Origin: Haloferula sp. BvORR071
GTDB taxonomy: Bacteria > Verrucomicrobiota > Verrucomicrobiia > Verrucomicrobiales > Akkermansiaceae
NCBI RefSeq assembly: GCF_000739615.1
Contig: NZ_BATP01000025.1
Location: forward strand, 94,949 to 158,948
Reading direction: 5' to 3'
DNA: 64,000 bases
Shown piece by piece: positions 8,867 through 17,277 of this stretch. Every line of letters begins with the position of its first letter. The first letter of the stretch is position 1. The position numbers and the translations under genes are program-made. The notes under the pieces are model-generated. The model did no database searches. It was not told the origin of the DNA and saw only the letters and a program-made list of their open reading frames with translations.

Positions 8867-9403
8867 ATGCTCGCCCCCGTGAAACGGAAAGCCCCGTTTA
8901 TCCTCTCCCTCGCCGTCGGCCTCCTCCTCGCTGCTTGTTCCGCGCCCGCGAACTTGCACCGGGTGGATGTAAAGGTCTGGCGTTCCTCCCAGCCGCAGAA
9001 ATTCCAGTTCGATGCCTTGGCCAAGGATCAGGGCATCGGCGAGGTTCTCAGCCTGCGGCGTTTTCATTCCGATGAAGACAAGGTGGGCAGGCTTGAGCGG
9101 CATCAAGTGCGGATGAATGCCGGCAAGATCCGCGACCGAGACATCGTGGCCGCGCTGCGCGTGATAGCCTCCGCGGAGAAGCCGGTGCTGGTTCACTGCC
9201 TGCACGGCTCGGACCGCACCGGAGTGGTGGTCGCGATGTACCGGATGGTGGTGCAAGACTGGCCGCGCGAGAAGGCGATCGCGGAATTCACCGACCCGCA
9301 GTATGGCTACCACGACGGCTGGTTCCCGAATATCCGGGAGTATCTGGAGACCGTGGACGTGGCAGCGATCCGTCGAGAGGTCTATGCAACAGGCGCACAG
9401 TAG
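8867..9403 (+). CDS. Lipoprotein dual-specificity/tyrosine phosphatase-like protein
   Basis: 178 aa from ATG at 8867. Residues 8-24 form a lipoprotein signal with lipobox LAAC (Cys24), so the protein should be membrane-anchored in the periplasm. The P-loop HCLHGSDRTG contains the CX5R motif with Cys111 and Arg117, typical of tyrosine and dual-specificity phosphatases of the DSP/PTP type. Upstream blocks (KVWRSSQP, GIGEVLSLR) match the start of this fold. Bacterial lipid-anchored relatives are known but their substrates are mostly undefined; phosphoprotein, lipid or inositol phosphate are all possible. It is divergent from fdhD with only 15 nt between start codons, so their promoters must overlap the opposite reading frames. 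Confidence 0.88.
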   Translation: MLAPVKRKAPFILSLAVGLLLAACSAPANLHRVDVKVWRSSQPQKFQFDALAKDQGIGEVLSLRRFHSDEDKVGRLERHQVRMNAGKIRDRDIVAALRVIASAEKPVLVHCLHGSDRTGVVVAMYRMVVQDWPREKAIAEFTDPQYGYHDGWFPNIREYLETVDVAAIRREVYATGAQ

Positions 9404-9415
9404 GGCCACTGTCCT

Positions 9416-11005
9416 CTATTGACCCGCGGCGCTCATCTCCTTTTGCCATGCTTGGGCGGCGACGGAATCATCCGCCGACCAGGTGCTGACGATGCGGGCG
9501 ACCAGCTCCGGCTTGCGCGACGCCGCAGGCAAGGAAGCCGCCAAGCGCCCTGCCGCCTGAGGGTCCACCTGGATCAGACGATCCCAAATGAATTGGGCCG
9601 ACGACCCTGCAAGCCGCTCCGGAGACCGCGACAGGAAACGTAAGGTCTGCTCGGGATCGCGGGAGGCGTTGTCGTTCCGAGCAAGATCGTTCAACAGCTT
9701 CGTCCGCTTCTCTTCCGGCAGTGAATCCCACAGGCCTTCCGTTTCTTCCGGCGCGCTCTTCATCTGCGCGAGCACGGCATCGGCCTTCACGATTCCAGCA
9801 TCCGCAGACTCTCCTTCTTCCTGCGGGCCCTGCTCACCGAGCAAGGGCCGCAAGCTAGTCGCCTCTTCGGGAGACAAGTTCTCCATCAAGCCGGGCAACT
9901 TGCCGCTCCTTGCCTTGGCTTGCAGGAAGCTGGTCGCCGCGTCGGAGAATCGGCTCGTGGACGATGCTGGCTCGCTGGCCAATCGCTTCAAGACATCCTG
10001 AGGATGGCCTTGGATCCACGCGGCCATCGCGGTATCCTTGATGAGTGAGCTTTGATTCTTGGGGACATTGGCGTCGATCCAAGCCAGGCTTTCATCGAGG
10101 TTGCCATTTTCACGGGCCATGCGGCTCGCGATCCGGCTGGCGGCATTGTAGACGTGGTTCTTGTCGCTGATCTCCGGGACCATCTGAATGGCGGCGTCCA
10201 GATCGCGCTCCGCGAGTCCCTGTGCCAGTCCCGCGGCAACCCCGGGAGGAAGCGTCGAGTAACGTTGCTTCGCCCATGCCAGCGCCTTGGTCGGATCGCT
10301 CTGGGCCAGGGACGGCAGCATGGTTGCCAGATGCGAGGCCGGCACGGCGCGCGCATCGGCGATCTGTTTGAAGAAGCCGAAGACCTTCTCCGGATGGCTT
10401 GCCGCCACGCCTGCCAGGAATTGGTTGAAGGGCTCCGACCCCATGAAGACTCCCGGCTGCGACCGAGCGAGCGCTCCTCGCCGCTCCAGCATCCACTTCA
10501 AGCCAAGCTCGGGATTCTCGCGGCCAATGCCGCCGAAGTAGAGCGGCGAACTGCGGGTGAAGCTGTTAGAATCGCGCTTGATCGCGAAGGGCGGCTTGCC
10601 GTCCATCAGGAGAGGAAGCGCCCGCTCCGGATCCCAGGCACACCAAGTCGAGGCCAGGTATTTCGTCTCGAGCCCGTTGGCATTGAGCTCCCGGAAGATG
10701 GCTTCGGGGTCCGTGCGCAGCAGATGCTCGCCCAGCCAATCGCAGTCGAGTCCGCCACTCCCGGTCGCCATCCACTCGTCGAGCAGGGCCTGCTGTTTCA
10801 TGCCTGCATGCCTGCGCAAGGTGGCCCAGCTTTCGGGAGCTGAGGCTGCGCGCTGCCTTTTCTCCGGCTCGGAGCGGACCGTGGCTTTGGCAGGGATTTG
10901 CGGCGCCGCGGCGGGGGAGCGGGAATCGCGCGAGCCCGAGCTCAGCCCACCGGCAAGAAAGGCCAGGACCAGCGAACCGGCTACAATGATGATCTCCTTC
11001 TTCAT
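9416..11005 (-). CDS. Membrane-anchored helical-repeat protein, short paralogue 1
   Basis: 529 aa from ATG 11005, overlapping the stop of the long partner by ATGA, which implies translational coupling. The N-terminus (KKEIIIVAGSLVLAFLAGG) is a single membrane anchor; an Ala/Pro-rich linker follows. The rest is made of ~35-residue helical repeats with recurring DPxxA, W and LP elements: DPEAIFREL, WDPERALPLL, DPTKALAWAKQRY, HPQDVLKRL, DPEQTLRFLSR, DPQAAGRLAASLP. The nearest fold is a TPR/Sel1/HEAT-like solenoid, presumably in the periplasm. It is homologous to the genes at 13573-15162 and 17278-18827 along its whole length. No enzymatic motif is visible. Function unknown; the family appears lineage-specific. 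Confidence 0.85.
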   Translation of the reverse strand: MKKEIIIVAGSLVLAFLAGGLSSGSRDSRSPAAAPQIPAKATVRSEPEKRQRAASAPESWATLRRHAGMKQQALLDEWMATGSGGLDCDWLGEHLLRTDPEAIFRELNANGLETKYLASTWCAWDPERALPLLMDGKPPFAIKRDSNSFTRSSPLYFGGIGRENPELGLKWMLERRGALARSQPGVFMGSEPFNQFLAGVAASHPEKVFGFFKQIADARAVPASHLATMLPSLAQSDPTKALAWAKQRYSTLPPGVAAGLAQGLAERDLDAAIQMVPEISDKNHVYNAASRIASRMARENGNLDESLAWIDANVPKNQSSLIKDTAMAAWIQGHPQDVLKRLASEPASSTSRFSDAATSFLQAKARSGKLPGLMENLSPEEATSLRPLLGEQGPQEEGESADAGIVKADAVLAQMKSAPEETEGLWDSLPEEKRTKLLNDLARNDNASRDPEQTLRFLSRSPERLAGSSAQFIWDRLIQVDPQAAGRLAASLPAASRKPELVARIVSTWSADDSVAAQAWQKEMSAAGQ

Positions 11006-13029
11006 TGCTGGGCCTGATTGATGACTTCCTGGACCCCACCTCTCACGGTGTCCTTTCGCCACGAGGGCACCTGCATGCGGGGATCGTCCACCAAGGCGAG
11101 CGCGGCAGCCGGATCCCGCTTCGCCATCTCGGAGAGCAATTCGACGAGGCTGTCTATGCGGGTGTCCTGATTTTGAATCGCGAGGATGCCCGCGATCAGG
11201 TCAGGCGCGCTGGCGGGATCCTCCGCATAGAACTTCCCGGCGAGAACCCGCAGCGCACCGGCCCGCGCGACTTCATCCTCCGGCCCGAGGCCCTGCCACC
11301 ACTCGCGCACCTCATTCCACGACTCCTCTGCCCACGGAGTGAGTACCTGTTGATAGAGATTGGGATTCACCTCGGCGGGCGGCACCGCTGCCAGATAGGC
11401 CATGGCTGCCTGCGGCGAGGAGTTGGCCATGCTGCCGGCGATGTCGCCGTGGGCCTGCGGACGCCAAGCCTCGGGCAAGCGTTGGACTTCCTTGCTCGCA
11501 GCGGCGGGATCGGCCAGCGCCTGTTGCCGGATCGCCGATACCAACCAACGGGTGCGCAGTTGGTCGGGAAGCCCGTCCGCAATGCTCATGGCGGCGGCCG
11601 GATCGGCAGCCGCCAGCGACGCCGAGATGAAATTGGTCAGGTTGGTCGCGAAGTTTTCATCCTTGAGACCGCCAAGCATCTTGGCCGCACGGGCCGCAGC
11701 CTCCGGTGACATGCCGCGCAGCGCCTCTTGGAAGGGACCGACCACCGAGAGGAATCCGTATTCTTGGGCGGGCAGCGAGAGCAGCCAGCCCATGGCAGCC
11801 TCGGGATCCTTCGCCAGCCAGGTCCCGGCCGCCTTGGAGATCAGCAGCGTGCTGTCCGCCATCGAACTTTGGTTCGGCGGGCTGAGGTCATGCAGCATCT
11901 GCATCCCTTCCTGCGGAGCTTCTTCAAGCAACGCCATGGCCGCTTTCTCGAGCACCGCGGTCCGGCCCGGGAAGGTCCTGCCGAATTGATATCCTTGCAT
12001 GCCCATGGACTCCATCCCGCTGTTTCCCGCGGCGAGCAGGGAGATAACCTTGCGCGGATCGCTCTCGGCGATGGGCATCAGGACAAGCTGCAGCGCCGCC
12101 TGCTTGGCCGCGCCGTCCGGCAACTTCGCTTGAACCCACTCCAAGGCCGCCGCCGGATCGCGCTGCGCCCACCCCGCGGCGATCTCGATCGCGACCATAC
12201 TGCGGGCCCGCGAGGGCGGCAGGGAATCGTAGAGCGCCATCGCGAGCGTGGGATCGTCCCGGACCAGCACCTTGGCTAAAGTGGAAGCGATGGCATTGCG
12301 CAGCTCGGGAGTGCGGACTGAGGGCAGCAGCGCCTGCATCGCCGCCGGATTGGCAACTACCAGCCCGGGAACCAGCCGCGATAGATCGCCGATGCCAGAC
12401 TTACCCGAAGCGAGGATTTGCGAGAGATAGCGAATCGCCAATTCGGGGTCCGACTTCGCGAGCTGCGCGATCGCCGCATAGACGCCGCCATCCTTCCCGC
12501 CCGCCAGCCACTGCTCCAGGACCGGCACCGGCTCGACCGTAGGCAATGCAGAGCTGTCGACGTGAGCGAGCAGCTCGCGTAGGACTTCCTGCTGTGGGAT
12601 CGGCACGGAGGGATCGTCGATCCGCGCTTGCAGAAGCTCCGGTCGCTGGCGGGCCAGCCAGCCCAACCAGCGGCGCGAGGTGGAGATACCGTCGCCACCG
12701 CCGGGCAACTCGAAGATCAACCGGGCGAGAGTGGCCGGATCGATCTCCGCCAGGCGTAGTAGCAGAGCCTCGCGGAGCATGACCGGCAGCTTGTCCAAGC
12801 TTCGCCCGGCGAGGAGGGCCTCGCACTCGGCAAGGCTCGCGCCTTCCAGCCATCTCACCGTAGCGGCCACGTCACTGCTGGCAGCCATGGCGGCGGCCGA
12901 AGCCCGGCCAAGTACCGCCACGGGTGCGGTGGCATCGTGCTTCACAGGAGCCCCGGAGAACACCGCCCTGCCAGCAAAGAAGGCGCCCGGCAGAGTGGCC
13001 GCGAGCAAGGCATGTCTCCAGCGAAGCAT
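11002..13029 (-). CDS. Membrane-anchored helical-repeat protein, long paralogue 1
   Basis: 675 aa from ATG 13029. The start matches paralogues that begin with a WKS/WRH segment and a short hydrophobic anchor (LRWRHALLAATLPGAFFAGRA). Next comes a conserved block WLEGASLAECEALLAGRSL, then a solenoid of repeats such as IDPATLARLIFELPGG, DPELAIRYLSQIL, DPTLAMALYDSLPPSRAR and RDPAAALEWVQAKLPDGAA. It shares the motif DSLPPSRARSMVAIEIA with both other long paralogues. Its stop overlaps the short partner by ATGA. Because the two members always occur as a pair here, they probably act together, perhaps as a complex at the membrane; this is inference. No catalytic site is evident. Confidence 0.85.
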   Translation of the reverse strand: MLRWRHALLAATLPGAFFAGRAVFSGAPVKHDATAPVAVLGRASAAAMAASSDVAATVRWLEGASLAECEALLAGRSLDKLPVMLREALLLRLAEIDPATLARLIFELPGGGDGISTSRRWLGWLARQRPELLQARIDDPSVPIPQQEVLRELLAHVDSSALPTVEPVPVLEQWLAGGKDGGVYAAIAQLAKSDPELAIRYLSQILASGKSGIGDLSRLVPGLVVANPAAMQALLPSVRTPELRNAIASTLAKVLVRDDPTLAMALYDSLPPSRARSMVAIEIAAGWAQRDPAAALEWVQAKLPDGAAKQAALQLVLMPIAESDPRKVISLLAAGNSGMESMGMQGYQFGRTFPGRTAVLEKAAMALLEEAPQEGMQMLHDLSPPNQSSMADSTLLISKAAGTWLAKDPEAAMGWLLSLPAQEYGFLSVVGPFQEALRGMSPEAAARAAKMLGGLKDENFATNLTNFISASLAAADPAAAMSIADGLPDQLRTRWLVSAIRQQALADPAAASKEVQRLPEAWRPQAHGDIAGSMANSSPQAAMAYLAAVPPAEVNPNLYQQVLTPWAEESWNEVREWWQGLGPEDEVARAGALRVLAGKFYAEDPASAPDLIAGILAIQNQDTRIDSLVELLSEMAKRDPAAALALVDDPRMQVPSWRKDTVRGGVQEVINQAQQ

Positions 13030-13152
13030 GAGATAACATGCGCTGCGATGGAGCAGCAGCGTCAAGCGCCGATCAAAAAACCCGTGTAAAAAAGAGGTCA
13101 AATGCAATTGAGGCCCGCCATGCCATGCATGCTGGCCCGGATCGCGGGACCT

Positions 13153-13515
13153 CTACTTCTCCTTGTCCTCGATCAGGTATTGCTTGAGCGCCTTCACACG
13201 CTCCTGGGTCAGGCTGGCGCGGATGCCCTCATGGACAAGTGGCCACATGCTGCCGCCGCGCGCTTCGGCATCGGCCCGGAAGTCGGCTTCGGAATCACGG
13301 AAGAGCACCCAGGCTCGCTGCGAGCGCTTGAGCTTTTCCTTCGCCTCGTCGTCCAGCACATCGAGGACCTTGGCATAGACCTCGTTGAGTTCCTTGTCGG
13401 CCTTGGTGAACGCGGCCACGGCTTCGGCATTCATCTCCTGCTGCGTCTGGGCGGAGGAAGGCGCGATCGTGCCGGCAAGCAGCAGGGTCGAGAAGAAGAG
13501 GGGGCGGATGCTCAT
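13153..13515 (-). CDS. LprI/DUF1311-family exported protein
   Basis: 120 aa from ATG 13515, which places a signal peptide (IRPLFFSTLLLAGTIAPSSAQ) at the N-terminus. The mature part carries the DUF1311 (lysozyme-inhibitor LprI N-terminal) pattern: ADKELNEVYAKVL, LKRSQRAWVLFRDSEADF. Relatives in Proteobacteria and Mycobacterium are small periplasmic proteins, some of which inhibit lysozyme; the activity of this one cannot be inferred from the sequence. The gene lies between two copies of the long/short helical-repeat units, in the same direction, 57 nt after one and 123 nt before the other. It may therefore belong to the same transcript. Confidence 0.85.
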   Translation of the reverse strand: MSIRPLFFSTLLLAGTIAPSSAQTQQEMNAEAVAAFTKADKELNEVYAKVLDVLDDEAKEKLKRSQRAWVLFRDSEADFRADAEARGGSMWPLVHEGIRASLTQERVKALKQYLIEDKEK

Positions 13516-13572
13516 GCACCGATCATGGCGGAAGGTGGCGGACATGCAAGACGGGCCATGCCTGCGGCGGAG

Positions 13573-15162
13573 TCACTTCCCGCCGAGCATCTTTTCTTTC
13601 CAAGCCGTTGCCGAGGTCGAGTCGTCCACCTTCCAATTTCGCCAGACGCTATCGACGGCATTGCTCCGCGCTTCGCCGGGCGGCATCGCTTCCACCATCC
13701 GCACGGCTTCCGCGGAATCAAGTAGAGTCAAGCGGGCGAGGCCCTTGTGGCCTCCCTTGCGATCGATCCCATCTTTCGAAGCGCCCACAATCTTGAGCAT
13801 CAGGCGAGGATCGTCGCCAGCGGCGAAATTGTCGCCGTTCACCGTGCTGGCCAATTCTTCACGCTGATCTTCAGTCATCGACTTCAGGATTTCGCCAGCC
13901 GCCGCGGGATCCTTGCCCAGACGCTTGAGCCATAGGAAAGATGTGGTCGGATCAACCTCAGGATCCGGTGCCAGCAGGCCGTTGGCAGTCAGGAGTTCCC
14001 GGAGCTTGGTCGCTTGATCCGCGGGAAGGGCATCCACCACGGCGATCAAGTCCGCCTCGCGCCCCAGCGACTGAACGATGCCTAGCGTCTCCCCGCCCCG
14101 CGCTTCGCCCAGCAGTTCGGGTTGTTTGAGGATCCGCTCGATCGCTTCGTCCTTGTGATGCCATGCCCACATGCTCCAGGCATTTCCCTTGAGCTCCTCT
14201 ACTTTTCCCGGAGGCGCGTTGTCTTCGATCCACTTGTAGCTCGCGTCGATGCCGCGATCGGTAAGTGCTTGGGAAATCCAGTAGGCCGGTTCACGACGGT
14301 CATCCGCGTCGCCGGACATCATCCCCTGATAGATCTTTTCCGCCCTTTCCGGATCCGTCTTGGCCATGCCCTTCACGAGCTCGTGCGCTACCTTGTCCGG
14401 CAGCGTTCCGAAGTGTTGCTCCGCCCAATCGGTCGCGCGCGCGGGATCCGCCGCCGCCAAGGCTCCGAGCACAGTAGAGAGATTGGACTCGGGAATCTTG
14501 CCATCGGCGACGATGCGCTCGAAGTAGGCGGCCGCTTGCTCCGGATGGTCGGCCGCGATCCCGCCAAGCAGGCTGGCAAAGAAACCGGCGCTGCGCTGCT
14601 CCGGCGGCAGATCGAGGATCATCTTCAGCCCCTTCTCCGGAGCCAGTCGGCCCATCCCCGTGAAGCTCAAGGGTCCGCCCATGCTTCCGCCGTTAGAAGC
14701 CTTGCCGACAAGCGGCTTGGCCGCGAGCAGCGCGGTCAATGCGCCCTCCGGATCCCAGAGGCACCAATACAAGGTCACGTTGTCGGACTGGAAGTCCCGA
14801 CAGTGGTCGCGGACCTCACGCAGGGTTCCGGCGGGATCGACCTTCAGCAGATGCTGGAGCAGCCAAGCCTGCTCACCATTGAACACCGCTTGCGCACCGC
14901 CATTCACCAATGTGACAAGCTCCGCCTGCAATTCCGCCGGGCTGGCATGGGCCCGCTCCTTGAGTGCCTTCCATGTCCGGGGTGGAGCCAATGGACGCTT
15001 GATCCGCTCTTCACGGGTGGATGCCTTGGTGGGGGCCGCTGCTGTTTCCTTCTGAGGAGGGGCCATCGCCTCACTCCCTGCAGGTCCAGGAGATGAAGTC
15101 TTCCATCCCGCCAGGGCGGCCAGTGGCAAGAGAATGGCAGCAATGTAGAGGTCGCGCTTCAT
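13573..15162 (-). CDS. Membrane-anchored helical-repeat protein, short paralogue 2
   Basis: 529 aa from ATG 15162, which overlaps the stop of the long partner by ATGA. It starts with an anchor (KRDLYIAAILLPLAALAGW) matching the other short paralogues, then a Pro/Lys-rich linker and a solenoid: DPAGTLREVRDHC, WDPEGALTALL, LAPEKGLKMILDLPPEQ, HPEQAAAYFERIVADG, DPARATDWAEQHFGTLP, DPERAEKIYQGMM. The C-terminal block EAVRMVEAMPPGEARSNAV is shared with short paralogue 3 (AARLVEDMPPGESRDKMI). It has the same length as short paralogue 1. Function unknown; membrane-anchored, probably periplasmic, on the basis of the anchor. Confidence 0.85.
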   Translation of the reverse strand: MKRDLYIAAILLPLAALAGWKTSSPGPAGSEAMAPPQKETAAAPTKASTREERIKRPLAPPRTWKALKERAHASPAELQAELVTLVNGGAQAVFNGEQAWLLQHLLKVDPAGTLREVRDHCRDFQSDNVTLYWCLWDPEGALTALLAAKPLVGKASNGGSMGGPLSFTGMGRLAPEKGLKMILDLPPEQRSAGFFASLLGGIAADHPEQAAAYFERIVADGKIPESNLSTVLGALAAADPARATDWAEQHFGTLPDKVAHELVKGMAKTDPERAEKIYQGMMSGDADDRREPAYWISQALTDRGIDASYKWIEDNAPPGKVEELKGNAWSMWAWHHKDEAIERILKQPELLGEARGGETLGIVQSLGREADLIAVVDALPADQATKLRELLTANGLLAPDPEVDPTTSFLWLKRLGKDPAAAGEILKSMTEDQREELASTVNGDNFAAGDDPRLMLKIVGASKDGIDRKGGHKGLARLTLLDSAEAVRMVEAMPPGEARSNAVDSVWRNWKVDDSTSATAWKEKMLGGK

Positions 15163-17234
15163 GGCTTCGTGCTGACGCTCTCAATCCGCTGCTTCAGGTA
15201 TTCCAGATTCGAGGCGGACAGCTTCAGCTCCGGATTGGCGATCATCTCGTACGCAGCCTCGGGCGAGGTCTTCGCGATGCTCGCGGCCAGGTTGCTTGTC
15301 GCCTCCATGCGATATTGCTCGCTCGGCACGGCCAGGATCATGCCGACGATCTGTGGAGCAGTGGAAGGGTCGGCCTGATAGAGCCGGCCGACGACAAGTG
15401 GCAGGCTTCCGCTGCGGGCCTTGGACTCACCCGGCGGCAGGTTCTGCCACCACGCCATTGCATTGTCAGGCTGGCTCTCCAGCCAAGACCTGAAAACATC
15501 CTTATAGACCGTCGAGTTCTTGGCGTTGGCAGGCAAATTATCGAGGAAGGCAACGGCATCCTGTGGCGACTTGTCAGCCATCTGCCTGGCAATCGTGGCG
15601 TTGGCGTTGGGCCACTCTTTCTCCGGCAGACGCCCGACCTCTTTCGCCGCGGCCGCGGGATCCGTGATCATCATCTGATTGATCACCGCTCCCGTCCAAG
15701 CCGCGCGCAGCTCTTGGGGAAGCGTTTCAGCGATATCGAAGGCCGCTGCTGGATCGGCCCTGGTGAGTGCCGGCGCCATCGCTCGCACGAAATTGCGGGC
15801 AAGATAAGGGTCCTTGAAACGATCGAGGGCGGCGAGCCCCTCTCTCGCTCGCTCAGGGGACAAGTCATGGAGAGGCCCCGATAGCCGCCCTAGGATGGCC
15901 TGGCAAGTTTCAGCCGTCTGGGAACTCAGCCACGCAATGGCCGCAGCTGGATCATTCTTGAGCCATGCCCCCGCGGCCTTGGCTGCCAGTTCGCTCATCT
16001 CGATCACGGACCTCGGTTGGTCTTGGGAAATCGCGGCGATGCCTTGATCAAGGATCGCGAAAGCCGCGCGGGGATCGGAGTCCACAAGAGCGATCAGTGC
16101 CCGCTCCCTGAGAGCGTCGGGATTGTTATTGCCCACCCCACCTTCGCCGAATCCCATCCCGCCGAACTTTGTCTGATAGGAGTTGAAGTAGACTTGATCA
16201 TACTCGCCGTCAGTTCTGGCTCCCAGCAGAGCCAGCACCCGCTTCGGATCACTGGTGGCAAAGGGCGCCAGCGCAAGCGCCAGGGCCGAGCGCCGCACCG
16301 CCCCCTCCGGCAAACTCTTCTCAATCCATGCGAGCGCCGCATTCGGATCCTTCCGCGACCACGCCGAGACCAACTCCAGGGCCACCATGCTACGGCTGCG
16401 AGAAGCAGGCAGCGAATCGTAGAGCGCCACCGCCGCCGCGGGATCATCCTTCGCCAAAGTCCGCGCGAGCACGGATGCGATCGCCATGCTCGACTCAGGC
16501 GAGTTGGCCTTGCCGATCAGGGCCTGCACCCGGGCCGGATCCGCCTCTGCCATTTTCGCGAGAAAGGCCGGACCATCCAGGAGCACCGGCAACTGCCCGC
16601 CCTTCATGAGCAGCTCCAGATAGTCCAGCGCGAGATGCGGATCCGTCTCGGACAGCTTGTGGAGGGCAGAGAGGACCTGCCGGTCCTCGCCTTTCTCCAG
16701 CGCGGCTTCGAGGATCTTCCGCGGATCCTTGCGCTTCTCGGATTCGGCCGTTTGCAGCGACGCTATAAGGATCTCCTTGAGCGGGCCGGAGAGGGCCCCA
16801 TCCGCCAGCTTCTTCTCTAACAGCTCCGGATGAGCCAGAGCCAGCCACTTCATCCAAGTCTCCCAACTCGCGATTCGCGAGGGCGAGGACCCGAGAAGCA
16901 GCTCCAAGAGGCGCGCAGGGCTCAATTCCGCCAGCCGCAGGAACAAGGCCTCGCGGAGCAAGGGATCGAGGTCCTCCAGCTTGTGCGCGGCTAGCAGCGC
17001 CTCGCAGTCTGTTAGACTGGCGGCCTGCGCCCACGCGACCGCTGCCGCCGGGTCATCCGGGAGCGGCTTGGACGCGGCAGCTCCCTTCCCTGCCGCTGCC
17101 GACACAGCCCCGGCACCTCCCGCAAGAGGAGCGGATCTGGACAGGGCGCGAGCCCCGAAGAAAGACGCCGCAGCCCCAGCCGCGAGCAAAGCATGACTTT
17201 TCCAACGAATCACTGTGTTATCATGCCATGCCAT
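15159..17234 (-). CDS. Membrane-anchored helical-repeat protein, long paralogue 2
   Basis: 691 aa from ATG 17234; a GTG at 17213 would correspond to the start of long paralogue 1 and is an alternative. After the segment RWKSHALLAAGAAASFFGAR (anchor) comes AAAVAWAQAASLTDCEALLAAHKL, equivalent to the WLEGASLAECEALL block of paralogue 1, and then solenoid repeats: DPHLALDYLELLMKGG, DPARVQALIGKANSP, DPAAAVALYDSLPASRSRS, KDPNAALAWIEKSLPEGA, DPAAAIAWLSSQ, DPAAAFDIAETLP. The conserved motif YDSLPxSRxRSMVALE aligns with the other long copies. Translationally coupled to short paralogue 2 through ATGA. Function unknown. Confidence 0.85.
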   Translation of the reverse strand: MAWHDNTVIRWKSHALLAAGAAASFFGARALSRSAPLAGGAGAVSAAAGKGAAASKPLPDDPAAAVAWAQAASLTDCEALLAAHKLEDLDPLLREALFLRLAELSPARLLELLLGSSPSRIASWETWMKWLALAHPELLEKKLADGALSGPLKEILIASLQTAESEKRKDPRKILEAALEKGEDRQVLSALHKLSETDPHLALDYLELLMKGGQLPVLLDGPAFLAKMAEADPARVQALIGKANSPESSMAIASVLARTLAKDDPAAAVALYDSLPASRSRSMVALELVSAWSRKDPNAALAWIEKSLPEGAVRRSALALALAPFATSDPKRVLALLGARTDGEYDQVYFNSYQTKFGGMGFGEGGVGNNNPDALRERALIALVDSDPRAAFAILDQGIAAISQDQPRSVIEMSELAAKAAGAWLKNDPAAAIAWLSSQTAETCQAILGRLSGPLHDLSPERAREGLAALDRFKDPYLARNFVRAMAPALTRADPAAAFDIAETLPQELRAAWTGAVINQMMITDPAAAAKEVGRLPEKEWPNANATIARQMADKSPQDAVAFLDNLPANAKNSTVYKDVFRSWLESQPDNAMAWWQNLPPGESKARSGSLPLVVGRLYQADPSTAPQIVGMILAVPSEQYRMEATSNLAASIAKTSPEAAYEMIANPELKLSASNLEYLKQRIESVSTKP

Positions 17235-17277
17235 CTCATTCCCGCCGGAAGTCAAGACGGCGGGCCCGATTCCTCGG

